Shown: positions 11,199-22,117 of the stretch, piece by piece | Position numbering within the stretch: position 1 is the first letter of the stretch | How the letters are laid out: each line of letters starts with the position of its first letter | Assembly (NCBI RefSeq): GCF_020080835.1 | Contig: NC_058165.1 | Span: 5,927,771 to 5,991,770 of the forward strand | Length of the DNA: 64,000 nucleotides | Direction: 5' to 3' | DNA from: Cotesia glomerata | Lineage: Eukaryota; Arthropoda; Insecta; Hymenoptera; Braconidae | The notes under the pieces: generated by a model | Seen by the model: only the letters and a program-made list of their open reading frames with translations | Told to the model about the DNA's origin: nothing | Database searches by the model: none | Position numbers and translations under genes: made by a program

Positions 11199-12026
11199 TT
11201 TTAACTTCCCGCTAAGAAAATCGAATATTTTTAAAAATCGGGAAGTCATAGTTTTCACCTCGTTTTACGAAAATCGATTTTTCATCGAATCTCGACGTTT
11301 CAAGGTCCTAGGAAGCTTCCCTGACTATTCCCGCGATGGTGTCTGTATGTCTGTGTGTGTGTGTGTGGATGTATGTGAACCTCTCATAACTTTTGAACGG
11401 CTTGACCGATTCGATCGCGGTTGGTTCCATTCGAAAGGGCTTGACCAAACTTAGATTTTGAATATACTTTGAAACGATTCGGACCGGTAGATTTTGAGAA
11501 ATTTTGGAATAACTTTTAAACGGCTTTACCGATCAATTTCAAAAACTAATCAGCTCTTAACATAAAAAAACCACGCCGATCGCCACCAGTTCGATCAAAA
11601 TCGGTTGATTCGTTCGTGAGTTATCGTTGACGAAAGAAAACCGAAAAAAGTGTTTTTTCGGAATTACTCCGAAATTTTTTGCTTTATTAATTTAAACTTG
11701 AAGATTCTTTATGAAACTTAAAAAACTGCGTCGAATGCCACCAACTGCGTGAAAATCGGTTCATTCATTCAAAAGTTATTGCGATTTGAAAATTCAGAAA
11801 ATAGTGTTTTATCAAATTTCTATCAAACTTTTGAGCTCAAAAAGCTCAAAAGCATACAAAAGCTATTTTTTTAGCTCTGAGAACTCAAAATAATACACAA
11901 ATTGTATTTATGAGCTCGAAAAGCTCAAAAACGTCATAAGTGCAATTTCAACCGTTTAGGTATAGAATTGGCGGGAAGTTGCAGGATGGCCTTCAGGGTC
12001 AACCGTTTTCCTTATTGTTTTTTTAT
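11199..12026 (+). repeat. A-unit repeat, near-complete copy
   Basis: Full-length forward copy with every landmark in order. It opens with TTTTTAACTTCCCGCTAAG and GGTCCTAGGAAGCTTCC, then the GTGTGTGTG tract. Two GACCGATT-type blocks follow, then two inverted versions (TCGGTTGATTCGTTCGTGAG and TCGGTTCATTCATTC). It closes with the three hairpins of the GAGCTC type, GCGGGAAGTTGCAGGATGG and GGTCAACCGTTTTCC. Confidence 0.9.
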
Positions 12027-12972
12027 TTTAACCATCAATTATATAATTTTTTTTTTTGCTTAAAAAATGAATTAGTGTTATAAGGTATGCACTTCTGGAT
12101 TTTCCAAACTTTTTTAAACTACCCGCGTAGTGCGCAGTTTGGCTTTGCAGAACCAAAAAAGCGTATAAAAAAACTTTTCCGCAATCAACTTAAGAATGTG
12201 AAAAAGTTAAAATTTATTTGAAAAAAGCTCGAAATATTTTTCTCAGCGTTAAGAAAAAAAAATTTTTGAGTGTTTTGAATTAAATAATGGAAAATTCAGA
12301 AGTCTCCTTTACTTTTATAAAAAAGAAAAATAGACAAATTGTAACAATATCATATGTTTATATACCAAAAAGTTTACTTTCTTTATCTTCACAGTCAACT
12401 TTTATTTTTTTTCTAAATCTTTATTTCAATTGTCTATTGGTTTTTTTCCGGGTTATTTTTGTAATTATGATCGATAACAGAAAATATGATAAATTGAAAA
12501 TAATTTTATGACGATAACTAATCTAATTACCGTCTCAGTTTTTCCCATTGAGTAGGTCACATCCAAATTAATAATGAAAGAAAAACCCAGAAACTCTTCT
12601 GCTTGCATTAAAAGGAATACATATAATTTTTCTAAAAATTCCCCAGTATACACCGAAGCACCAGCTTCTGTTTAATTGATATAAAGGCAAACTTTACGTT
12701 AATAAGCCTAGCATTCTTCAATTTTTTTTTTTTTTTCAAAACACTTCTTAACGCTTGAAGCTTCATTTGAGATCATGTAAGAACATTTTTATTTCTCATC
12801 ATATTATTACTTTATTATTCTAATATTTTATTCAGATTAATCAGATATTATTATTCAATTCGTTAAATAAATAATTTTATCAATTCATGAGCATGCTTTT
12901 AATTATAATTTGAATGTAATGCTTTTTTAAATAACAAACTAATCGATAATTAATTTTCCAGATCGCTTAAAA
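12027..12972. other. AT-rich intergenic DNA upstream of the PI-PLC gene
   Basis: No gene is supported. The last bases (TTAATTTTCCAG at 12953-12962) look like a splice acceptor just before the PI-PLC start codon, so a 5' UTR intron probably ends here. Confidence 0.4.
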
Positions 12973-13911
12973 ATGATTAAGATCTTTAAATCCCTTCGGA
13001 TACTGATCCTGAGTTCTTTATGTTCTCCGATCTTGGGATGCTATCCTCCTGAGCCAATCAGATCACCCAACTCAAGAACCGATAAATACCTATCAAAACT
13101 ACCCGATTCTCGGAAACTAAGTACTCTCACTTTTATAGGAAGTCACAGTTCAGCGGCGTATGGTGAAGACTTAAACGAACACGTAAAAACACAAGACTTA
13201 TCAATATTCGCGCAATTAGAATCTGGAATTCGTGTGTTAGACATGAGAGTACGTCTAACTAACAACACTTTTGTGATGCATCACTATTATTTCCACTTAG
13301 GGATCACATTTGATGAACTGGTGATCGAAGTACAAAATTTTTTAAAAAATCATCCTCAAGAGCTAGTGCTAATGTTTATGAAAGAAGAACTTGACGAGCG
13401 AAAAAACCATAAATCTAATTGCTATGTCTTGAAGCAGTACATCACAAAATTTCGTGATCTGTTTGTTGACCATTGGTCTATTGATGACACTCTTGGACAG
13501 CATCGGGGAAAAATCCTGTTAGCAAGAGGAAATGTCGGATTTCAAGGTTGTACCCAAAGTCTGCATTGTAAAATCCAAAATGACCATCGGAAGTCTCATT
13601 GGAAGCTTAATGAGCACAAATGGCAAGCCATAAAGGCACTTCAAGATGAAATCTTCCAAACAGATCGAAAATTCCAGTGTTACATCAATTTTTTGTCGAT
13701 TAGTTCCAGTGTTTCCAAAACTCCTCGAGAAATTGCTCGATCCATGAGAGATCCGAATTTTCGAGGATCAGTGGTAGATTTGACATTCACCGATGGAATG
13801 GTTGAATTGATGACTGGATACTTCGTAAATCCAAAAAATGTCTTGTATATTATTTTTGCCGACTTTCCGTACTATCGTTTGTGTGATATAATTACGGAAA
13901 GCAATTTTTAA
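12973..13911 (+). CDS. Secreted PI-PLC X-domain protein, bacterial-type
   Basis: Single-exon frame of 312 aa. Residues 1-22 are a hydrophobic signal peptide (LRILILSSLCSPILG). The X-domain follows: FIGSHSS (general base His58), QLESGIRVLDMRVR (Asp90, Arg92), FVMHHYYF (second catalytic His, 103 or 104), then the FLKNHPQELVLMFMKEEL helix-strand typical of small Ca-independent PI-PLCs. Length matches bacterial-type enzymes and lacks the PH, Y and C2 domains of animal PLCs. The residue after the first His, usually Asp, is Ser59, so activity may be altered. The family cleaves phosphatidylinositol or GPI anchors; a secreted copy would act outside the cell. A CAG acceptor ten bases before the ATG suggests a non-coding first exon. 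Codon use is AT-rich like its neighbours. Horizontal origin is possible but unproven. Confidence 0.85.
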   Translation: MIKIFKSLRILILSSLCSPILGCYPPEPIRSPNSRTDKYLSKLPDSRKLSTLTFIGSHSSAAYGEDLNEHVKTQDLSIFAQLESGIRVLDMRVRLTNNTFVMHHYYFHLGITFDELVIEVQNFLKNHPQELVLMFMKEELDERKNHKSNCYVLKQYITKFRDLFVDHWSIDDTLGQHRGKILLARGNVGFQGCTQSLHCKIQNDHRKSHWKLNEHKWQAIKALQDEIFQTDRKFQCYINFLSISSSVSKTPREIARSMRDPNFRGSVVDLTFTDGMVELMTGYFVNPKNVLYIIFADFPYYRLCDIITESNF

Positions 13912-14020
13912 AAAACAGTAATTATTTTTTCCACTGTTATAAAACTCTAAGGTTGTACATATTTAGTTTTATCAATGAAATTTTTATACTAAAAGTATTA
14001 AAACAGTGAGTTAACAATTT
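13912..14020. other. 3' flank of the PI-PLC gene
   Basis: AT-rich sequence after the stop. No canonical AATAAA was identified with confidence. Confidence 0.3.
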
Positions 14021-15248
14021 TGTAACGTGGTAGATTTTTATTCGACGCCCAATACTTGGGGTATTATAGCCTTCCAGGCTCGAATCCAACGTCGTGAATG
14101 TTATGTGTGAATGAATGAAAATTTTACTAATTTTTATGAATTATTTTGTATAAATACGTAACGCTGGACGAGTAACAAAGACAGAGGGAGTCACAGCGAG
14201 TACCAGGCTATGCATTGGAGCGACAAGGATAGAGCTACGACGATAATAAGCGAGTACCGAAGCGAGCGAGGCACCCGAGAGGTCTGAGGACAATCGACGC
14301 TGCATTACCGCACGTTCTAATATGACGATCACCATCGATGACAGTTGGTTAGTCAGTACTGCAGGAGCAGAGGTGACTAAATACTGTCGTGAAGGTCCGT
14401 TGACTATTATACGGACCTAAATCAACTATCGACGGGGATCAATGCCAATGGAAATTAAGACTAGCGCCGCCAACTTCAACGAAGGAAGAAGCGGGTACTT
14501 CTCTATGAGGAAGAGGATTCGAGGCTGGACTCGAAGAGGATTCGAGGCTTGACGGATTCGGACGCGCTTTTGCGCGCTCCGCAACCTAAAGTTAATTTCG
14601 AAGTAAGTCGCGATTTTGTTCACTTGAAATTAATTGATAAATTGTATTGAAGTATTTATTTTTTTTTTTAAATAATTTATTTATCGAGTCGACCGCATGA
14701 AGCTTTTCCGAGCTGCTACGATGAGGACGACGCTCAATTGCTTGGTAAGATGACGTTCTTGTTCAGTGTTGAATCTAACGTTTCGAGTCCACGTTGTAAT
14801 TTTGTAAAATATTTTGATTAACAAAATAATACGCGAGGATTCAACGCTTTACGATTATTTTTTTTGTAATGCTGTTATTACATAGTGTGATTGCCGATGT
14901 ATGAATGCGAGTGTGAGAAATAAAATTGAGGTGACGACGTTTTAAATTTGGTTTAAAATTAAGAGAAACGTTAAGTTACGACGTTTTAATAATTTTGTTA
15001 AAAGTTAATATCGACCTCCGACGTATATTTTGTTAAATAAATTGTTATTTTTTTCTGTTAAATAAATTGTTATTTTTTTCTGTTAAATTCTTCTGAATTT
15101 ATTTCGAGTAATTTTAAGAGTTTTCGTTTAGTTTGCTGTCCTATTTTTTAACAACGAGTATTTCAGCATGGCCCGCCACCCTGAGCAAGAGGTAAGAGCT
15201 AGCTGAAGTCGCAGTAGTAATTAATTGGAGATCATTCTCCTGGCGCCC
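14021..15248 (+). other. Possible LTR-like block ending at a primer-binding-site-like motif
   Basis: A more GC-rich, non-coding stretch starts with TGTAACGTGG. It ends next to TGGCGCCC at 15241-15248, the core of a tRNA-Lys-type primer binding site. A direct 27-bp-scale duplication (AAATTGTTATTTTTTTCTG twice) lies at about 15045-15085. No second LTR or gag-pol follows, so this may be a solo or truncated LTR, or coincidence. Confidence 0.25.
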
Positions 15249-16887
15249 TTTTTTTTCTAATATAAACGGTGAGCCTGGCTTGATAAATCCCCGGGTCAGG
15301 CAAAACCCCGTTATAATTTGTATGGATGTAGTATTAGATATACTGGATAGGATATTGATGTTGTTAATATCTAAAAAGGAAGTAGATCAGATAATTTCAG
15401 TGTTATGTTTACAGTGAAATCCCTTTATATTAGACCTCCCTTCATGTTTGACCAAATTCTTTCTCTATATTTGACGATCCTATTTCCCACTACGAGTTTT
15501 TGTCCCATCAATGAAAAAAAAACCTCAGTGGCGGGCATATTTAAATTTCAATGGGATTAAATATTAAATTTAAATATATTTTAAATAAGATTTATTTTAA
15601 ATATATTTAATATCTCAACTTACCTTACAATTCTCCACATTGATTGACATTTTTTAATTTTAATATAATAATCTTTGTGAGTTTTAAGGTTATATCGAGA
15701 TGGCTGTTTACATACTATTTTTGTACATTACGCAGTTGATCGCGCAGACCTAAGTGTTGCAATAGTGGGGGCGTCAGGACGAGTCAAATATATTTATTTA
15801 TTTATTTTGTCATACGAATTTTATTCCTGTACTTGGTGTGCATCATTGTGTATGTCAAATTTTTTTTCAGTCTTAGTAGATAGATTTTACGAATTTTATA
15901 AAAAGTAAAATATTTTGCAACCACGCACACTAAATACGTTCCAAAATTATTTCTTTAATTTTTGAATTTACAACAAAATGTTTTTTAATTTCCGAAATTT
16001 ATATACAATCATATCGGTTACTTGGATTTTTTAATATTTTGATTTTATATCTTTTTGTAAAGAAAATAAAATTTTTTTTTCTTATAAGTCTTATGAACGT
16101 AGACTTGGCGCGATTTTTTACAGTGAAGCTGTTTTTGTTCGGATATCCTATATCCTAAATCCTATAATTTATGATACCTTAAACCCTTAGTTACAAAAGG
16201 TAAAAACTCTATAGTGACCATTGTTATATCCGATGATATAGTAGATGTCGATTTGATGCATTACGCGGCAAATTCACTATAATTTAAATTATTTAATTTA
16301 ATTTATAATAAATTATATATTATAAATAATGCATTTTGTTTATATACAAAATTTGTTGTAGCACATAAATTAAAGTATAGTAATCTCCTTAAATAAACAA
16401 TCAACAAACTAACTTTGTCAACATTTCTCAGAACTATAAAAGTACCCGAACAAGCTTGCTTGTGTTACTCGACAATTAAACCTTTGTGAAAACTAATAAA
16501 AGAAAAACCATGTGTTAAATGTCCTTCAAGGGTTTGTTAGTTACATATACATTCTCGTTAAGCATTTTCAAGAGGTCGTAAATTATAAAATAGAATAAGA
16601 CCATAGAACCAAGCCAACAATAATACTATTCGTTAAATAAATAACTGATAAACTATTGGAGTTACGTTTAATAATATTAAAAATAATAGTTAATATTTAA
16701 TTAAAATAACAATATTTCATATTAATTAATAAACCAAAATCATAATTAATCTGCAACACTTGTATTAAATTTAAACGTCTTAATCATCATAATTTAATAA
16801 GTAACATTTATAAATTAATATCTAAACTTATAGCTATGATAGATAAACTTTACATAATTATATTTATAACATTTATAATAATTAAGT

Positions 16888-16957
<70 letters not shown>

Positions 16958-17648
16958 TTCTAAAGTTAATACTTTTGTTAATGGATACACCATAAGAATT
17001 TAAGATATAATTGTGAGCCCAGGTATACATTTGTGTATGTACCAAGCAAAATATATATAGGCACAGACATGGACGAGAATAAGTATTAGTGTATAAGTTA
17101 AAATAAGTATTAGTATATATATGTTAGAATAAGTATAAGATGTAATAGACTAACAATAAGTATATTCGTTTGAAACATAGAGGGGGAAGTGAAGCCGGGA
17201 ACCACCGACTTCGAGCCGATACTTTTGTAACTACACTTCTCCCTGAGAACTTTAACTGAGCACTTGCTGTAGCTGAAACCACCGAATAAAATCAAGCTCT
17301 TCGTTAATTATTGTTTATCATTTAAAACAGTCCATCTAACTAAAGTTTTCTTTTTTCTTCAACTTAACCCAACAGATTTCATTATCAAAAGCTGAATTAA
17401 TAAACAACAATAAATTTAAATAGATCCCGCGTGACTACAACTCACACCTCAGTCCAGAAGGAGGCAGTACGAGCAATCTAGTGACCTTGCTGGACATAAC
17501 ACCATAAAACTAGAAAAACATAAGCTACAGTCTAATTTTACTCTACATGAATTTGTCAGAATGAAATTTTATTGAAACAAAATCATTTTTGTTACTATTA
17601 CATCATCAAGATCACACTAATTAATTTAAATTTGAAAAAATAATGTAT
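15249..17648. other. Gene-free AT-rich stretch
   Basis: No supported gene. It contains the AAT microsatellite at 16889-16956 and low-complexity A/T runs. Confidence 0.45.
16889..16956. repeat. (AAT)n microsatellite
   Basis: About 22 uninterrupted AAT triplets. Confidence 0.95.
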
Positions 17649-18823
17649 TTAAACTCTTTTTGCAGCAATTCGAGCAGATTTCTGGATATTATCTAGTTTT
17701 GTACTCAATTTTTGACCATTAAATATCACATCATCATAACTCACCTCCATAATATTATCAAAACCAAGTTTATCGCTTATTTTTTGAGAATATGTAGATG
17801 TAAATGTCCCTGAAACAAGACTTGGAATAGCATTAGCATTATTGACTGACGTTCTGTTAAAATCAACGGAAGTTTTTTTGGCTATTCCTCTTCTCAATTC
17901 GTTTACTAATTTCAATGTTAATGACATTAATAATTCGGCGATTCCTTTTCGCTGATGAGTTTTTTTGACTGTCAGAAAAGTCATTTCCAGTATACAATTG
18001 ACCTTGTATAAATCGAAGAGATCTACTCTGGACTCAATATTGATGTTCACATTTGCAAAGCATTTTGATGCTTTATGCTTGCTATTTTTACCAAATACTT
18101 CAAGGTTGCTTTTTTGATTTTTAGGCAATGGTGTCTTTAATAGAAATAAAAAAATAATAAAAAAATTATTTGAATTAATTTTAACTGTTTCTCAGTAAGT
18201 AAACTAATTTTTAAATGAAAATTAAAAAATTTAATTTTAAAATATTTGATTTTTAAAAATTCGATTTTAAAAAGAAAATTTTTTCAAAATTTAATTAAAA
18301 AAAAAATTTGATTTTTAAAAATTAAATTTTTTTCTTGGATCAAGTAATTTTTTCAGTACATGCTTTACTTACAAGTACTTTATTTAAAATAACACCGACG
18401 ACTTCCCTTGTATTAACATCAATCGCAACGACACTAAGCCCATCAGCAGCGACACCAGCGCATAACGGCTCGAGTTCTTCAGCGGCTCCAGGATCATAAG
18501 ATACACTACAACCTTTGCTTAAGTTTTCATCGGCAAAAAAAACTTCTTTAATGATAGACAAGGCACCTTTCAATGTTCTATATGTTAATGGTTGAATTTC
18601 TATTTTTCCATCATTTGAAAATCCTAACGCTTGCTTATTAAATGTTTGCTCAAAATTACTACAATATGACACAAAAATTGATTAACAATATATTACAGAA
18701 TATATAAATAAAAAAATATAATTACTTTGAAAATCTTCGTCCGCTATTGAAATTAATATTCTGAGATTGAACTAATACGCAGAAAGTTAAAAATGTTAAC
18801 AACTGTGCTGACAGTAATTGCAT
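17649..18823 (-). CDS. GNAT-family N-acetyltransferase with N-terminal signal peptide
   Basis: Three exons with consistent GT-AG phases: 18726-18823, 18373-18658 and 17649-18134, giving 289 aa. Exon 1 encodes a hydrophobic leader (QLLSAQLLTFLTFCVLVQS) with a likely cleavage near residue 20. The GNAT fold follows: IEIQPLTYRTLKGALSII and VFFADEN at the substrate side, VVAIDVNTREVVGVILNK as the central strands, then EMTFLTVKKTHQRKGIAELL. In that last stretch QRKGIA matches the acetyl-CoA pyrophosphate loop of motif A (Q/R-x-x-G-x-A). It resembles the arthropod arylalkylamine N-acetyltransferase-like group, whose members are usually cytosolic, so a leader is unusual. Substrate unknown. It stands alone, transcribed away from the PI-PLC gene. 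Exon junctions were deduced by eye; the domain call is firm, the leader fairly firm. Confidence 0.8.
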
Positions 18824-19985
18824 ATTGTCAGAATATTTTTGTATTGAAAAATTAAATTTTTTAAATATGATTAAAAGAATTTTTTATGTATTTTTTTCAC
18901 AAAAAAAAGAAAAATAATCAGTTTGATATAATTAAACACAATTATCAAAATTTTATATAATTTTTTACGTATTTTTTACGTAATGTTTTTTCAATGATAT
19001 CATTATTAATTTTGTAAATAAGAACATATGTTGTATTAATATTATTGTATTGGTTAAGTAAATAATCGATTAATTTTTGTTCCCGCGAATTTTTTTTTCA
19101 CTGTAAATTTTAGGATGATAACATAATAGTACATTAAGATACGACTGGCTTAAATGAGCGATTATGACACGGCGTGAAGTTAGCGCACCAGCGAAGCGAG
19201 TAAATAGCAGGACCGCAAGCATTCCAAATAAATAAAATTTAGAATGCTAAAATAAATAATTGCTTAAAAATAGTCTAATAGTATAATCTAATTGTAGTAA
19301 TCGACAACGTCGCACGAGTTGCACATACTATTTTTTATTACAAATGCGGCGATATATGTGGGCCCAAAATCGGGGTCCAGGGGAGCCCGATTTTGGGCCC
19401 CCCCCAGTCCCAAAAAACAAATGAAAAGTTAAAAAAAAAGAAACAAATATATATCAAATAATAAATCCAAAGTGATTAATATTAATTAACAAAAAATAAA
19501 TTCACACATTGAAACAATCAATACATAAAATTAAATAACATTAAATTTAGCTGTCACTTTATAATTTTTTAATTTTCTTAAAAATGTTAATTTCCACTTT
19601 CTATTTATTATTAAAATCATAAAATGTAAAATCTTAACGAATATTTATCTTTCTTCTGATTGAACTTCAATGGTGAAATGGCAGTTTTGGAATACCATAC
19701 ATTGAGACTCTTCAAATTTTTTCACGCACAAACCTAAGTCTTGATCATAAAATACTGTAGAACAGATAAATGAATGAGGAGTTTCACAATCGTCGAATTA
19801 AGAAGTTGAATTTTTCTTTCTTGCAAAGTAGATTTAAATTTTTTTTGATGGCGTAATGTATCAACTATAACTTCATTTGATGCTGATGAACAAGGTTGGT
19901 CAAAGTTTGATGAAACATTATCTTTGGGTTTGGACATTGAGACTGCTGTTTTAATTAATTTTTCATTTAATACTGGTAAAACATT
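18824..19985. other. Gene-free stretch with short palindromes
   Basis: A short inverted repeat (CAAAATCGGG and CCCGATTTTGGG, 19369-19399) and scattered A/T runs. A short frame at 19734-19937 may be a decayed tail of the recombinase element but shows no domain. Confidence 0.35.
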
Positions 19986-21280
19986 TTAAATTTTTGTAAA
20001 ATTTTTTTTCGTCGAAACATCTGAATCGGTTGATTTATTCAAAACGGTAATGTTTGTAATTACAGGAGATGGTTTAGTAGATGGAGGAGTGGATCCAACA
20101 GCATTTGTTTTTTTATTCAAAACAATTCCATCGGTGATCATAGAATGAGTACGTTTTTTGTTGTTAACGGAATCGGCAATATAACCTTCAACTACTGTTG
20201 ATGACTTCCAACCACCATGTCTCTTCATCACTGTCATATCACCTCCAGCATCAGCTAACAATGTGGCAGATGTTCGACGGAAACTATATCCTGTGTATTT
20301 CTTTGCATTTTCTAATTTTAAAAATTCAGCAATGGTTCTAGGCATTGAACCAAACTTGTTAATTCCTACCCGGGAAAAAATGATCAGGACTGATCAGACC
20401 TGTTCATATCTGATCAGGCCTGAAATTGGACCTGATCAGGCCTGTTCATGTATGATCAGGCCTGAAATTAGACCTGATCAGACCTGTTCATGCCTGCTCA
20501 TGTCTGTTCATGTCTGAAGCGTCAAATACGCTCAGACCTGATCAGACCTGTCCATGCCTGCTCATGCCTGTCCATGCCTTTCTCAATCCTTTCTCTCATT
20601 CTTTCTTCTTACGGTAATTATCCATATATGGGCTGACAAGTACAGCGACCATTTTGGTAATTCAAAGAAAATCTATCTGTTTTACAGGTTTGGGGCCAGT
20701 TTCATGTTCATGAATTCACTTCTTCTTAAAGCACCAGAAATTCCTAATATTAAACAAACCTGCAACAGTAAGAATAAAATAAACAAATGTTAAGACTATA
20801 CAGACTTTTTCATACTAAACATATCAATAAATATTTAATTACCTTTGTAGCAAGATATTTATTATCAGGGGCTTCATTTAGAAATTTTTCGATATTTTCT
20901 TTTGTAAAAACTTCAGATTTTTTAGCAACGTATTTACACATTTGTTTCTTCAAAAAAAACGTTACTTTTTTGTAATTACCAATATCAACATCATCAAATG
21001 CTTTGATAGTAGTTTTCAACATCGAATGAAAAGCCCATAAACTGGGAGGGGCATATTTTTGAGAAAGATTATCAAAGTAGACTACAATTACATCTTCAGC
21101 AAAAGAATTTGATTTAACATTTTCTTTACGCCATGCTTTAAAAGCATTATAAGTTGCCACATACATTCGTCTAGATTTTGTTGGCATTGATTGTAAAGCT
21201 ATATTCTTCGCCTTTTCTTTTATCTCGTCAGGAACAAAATCATTATAATCATCGTCTAAATCACTGTAATCACTGTCCAT
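19986..21280 (-). pseudogene. Tyrosine-recombinase transposon (Crypton/DIRS-like), interrupted
   Basis: Exon-like piece 1 (20843-21280) starts with ATG and is acidic (MDSDYSDLDDDYNDF). It holds the N-terminal SAM-like domain (RRMYVATYNAFKAWR) and ends at a GTAATT donor. Piece 2 (20685-20759) opens after a CAG acceptor with GISGALRRSEF, box I with the catalytic Arg. Piece 3 (19986 to about 20369) gives GINKFGSMPRTIAEFL, then box II YTGYSFRRTSATLLADAG, then KRHGGWKSSTVVEGYI with the nucleophile Tyr. In box II the first residue of the usual H-x-x-R is Tyr. The segment between boxes I and II is replaced by a GATCAG palindrome repeat (20371-20590), so the copy is dead. No terminal inverted repeats were seen, as expected for this class. 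Confidence 0.75.
20371..20590. mobile_element. GATCAG palindrome repeat element with a CCCGGGAAAAA end
   Basis: Directly abutting the recombinase frame, CCCGGGAAAAAATGATCAGG begins an array of degenerate words (CTGATCAGACCTG, CTGATCAGGCCTG, CTGTTCATGCCTG). It shares its terminal motif and palindromic style with the larger element at 55084-56361. Only one end is recognisable. Confidence 0.6.
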
Positions 21281-21823
21281 ATTTATTACGGAATAAGATT
21301 GTTGTTAAATTAAATAATGTTCAGAAAATATTTCACACCAGAATAATGTTTACGACTGAGCGAAATCGTTAATAAAAAACATTTGAGAATCATTAATAGA
21401 GGTTTAAGCATACTTCAGACTGAATCATAACCGACAAAAAGATGTAATTTTAATCATTAATTATTTATTATTTTGTATTTTTTCGGGGCTTTGAATGTTT
21501 TTAAATATATTTTTTCGTTTTTTTTTTTTGCGGTGAAAGTTAAATTTTAAGAACAGAAATGTATGAATTGATCGTAAATATGAGCCCGTAGCCTAAAAAA
21601 TTCCTCTCTACTCGTTTCATAATTGTTTATTTAAGTCAACAGTTGAGCGAGTCCTAAATACGAATTTAGGACACGCAGTGCTATAAAAATATTATTGATT
21701 TGTAAAATATATTTTTGAACACAAATTCAGTTTACAGTTATTAAATCTTTACCCCTTCAAAATTTTTCATAATCACAAATAATCTATAAGAAATATTGCA
21801 AATATCTATGGAATAAAAAAATT
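21281..21823. other. AT-rich spacer
   Basis: No gene or repeat boundary seen. Confidence 0.4.
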
Positions 21824-21970
21824 AGTAAAACGGTTCACCTTAAAGGCCATCCCTGCAANNNNNNNNNNNNNNNNNNNNNNNNNNNNNNNNNNNNNNNNNN
21901 NNNNNNNNNNNNNNNNNNNNNNNNNNNNNNNNNNNNNNNNNNNNNNNNNNNNNNNNNNAAGTTAAAAAGG
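21824..21970 (-). repeat. A-unit repeat ends flanking the assembly gap
   Basis: Left of the gap lies AAAACGGTTCACCTTAAAGG and CCATCCCTGCAA, the reversed A-unit end. Right of it is AAGTTAAAAAGG, the other A-unit end. The unknown bases are therefore almost certainly the body of an A-unit, possibly with something nested inside. Confidence 0.75.
21859..21958. other. Assembly gap of 100 N
   Basis: Exactly 100 N, the conventional unknown-length gap. Confidence 1.
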
Positions 21971-22117
21971 ATGAAAAATTCTAGATATTAAAAAATCTCA
22001 CAAATTTAATCTTTTAATATGAAAAGCATAATTTAATTTTTTATTTTCATAAAATACACTTGCACATTAGTACAATTTGGTTTTTTTTTATTTGGCAGCC
22101 ATTTTTATTGACAGCAG

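Noticed and set aside
12287..12511. Short hydrophobic frame upstream of the PI-PLC gene
   Set aside because: Low-complexity Phe/Leu-rich translation of AT-rich DNA with no domain or start context.
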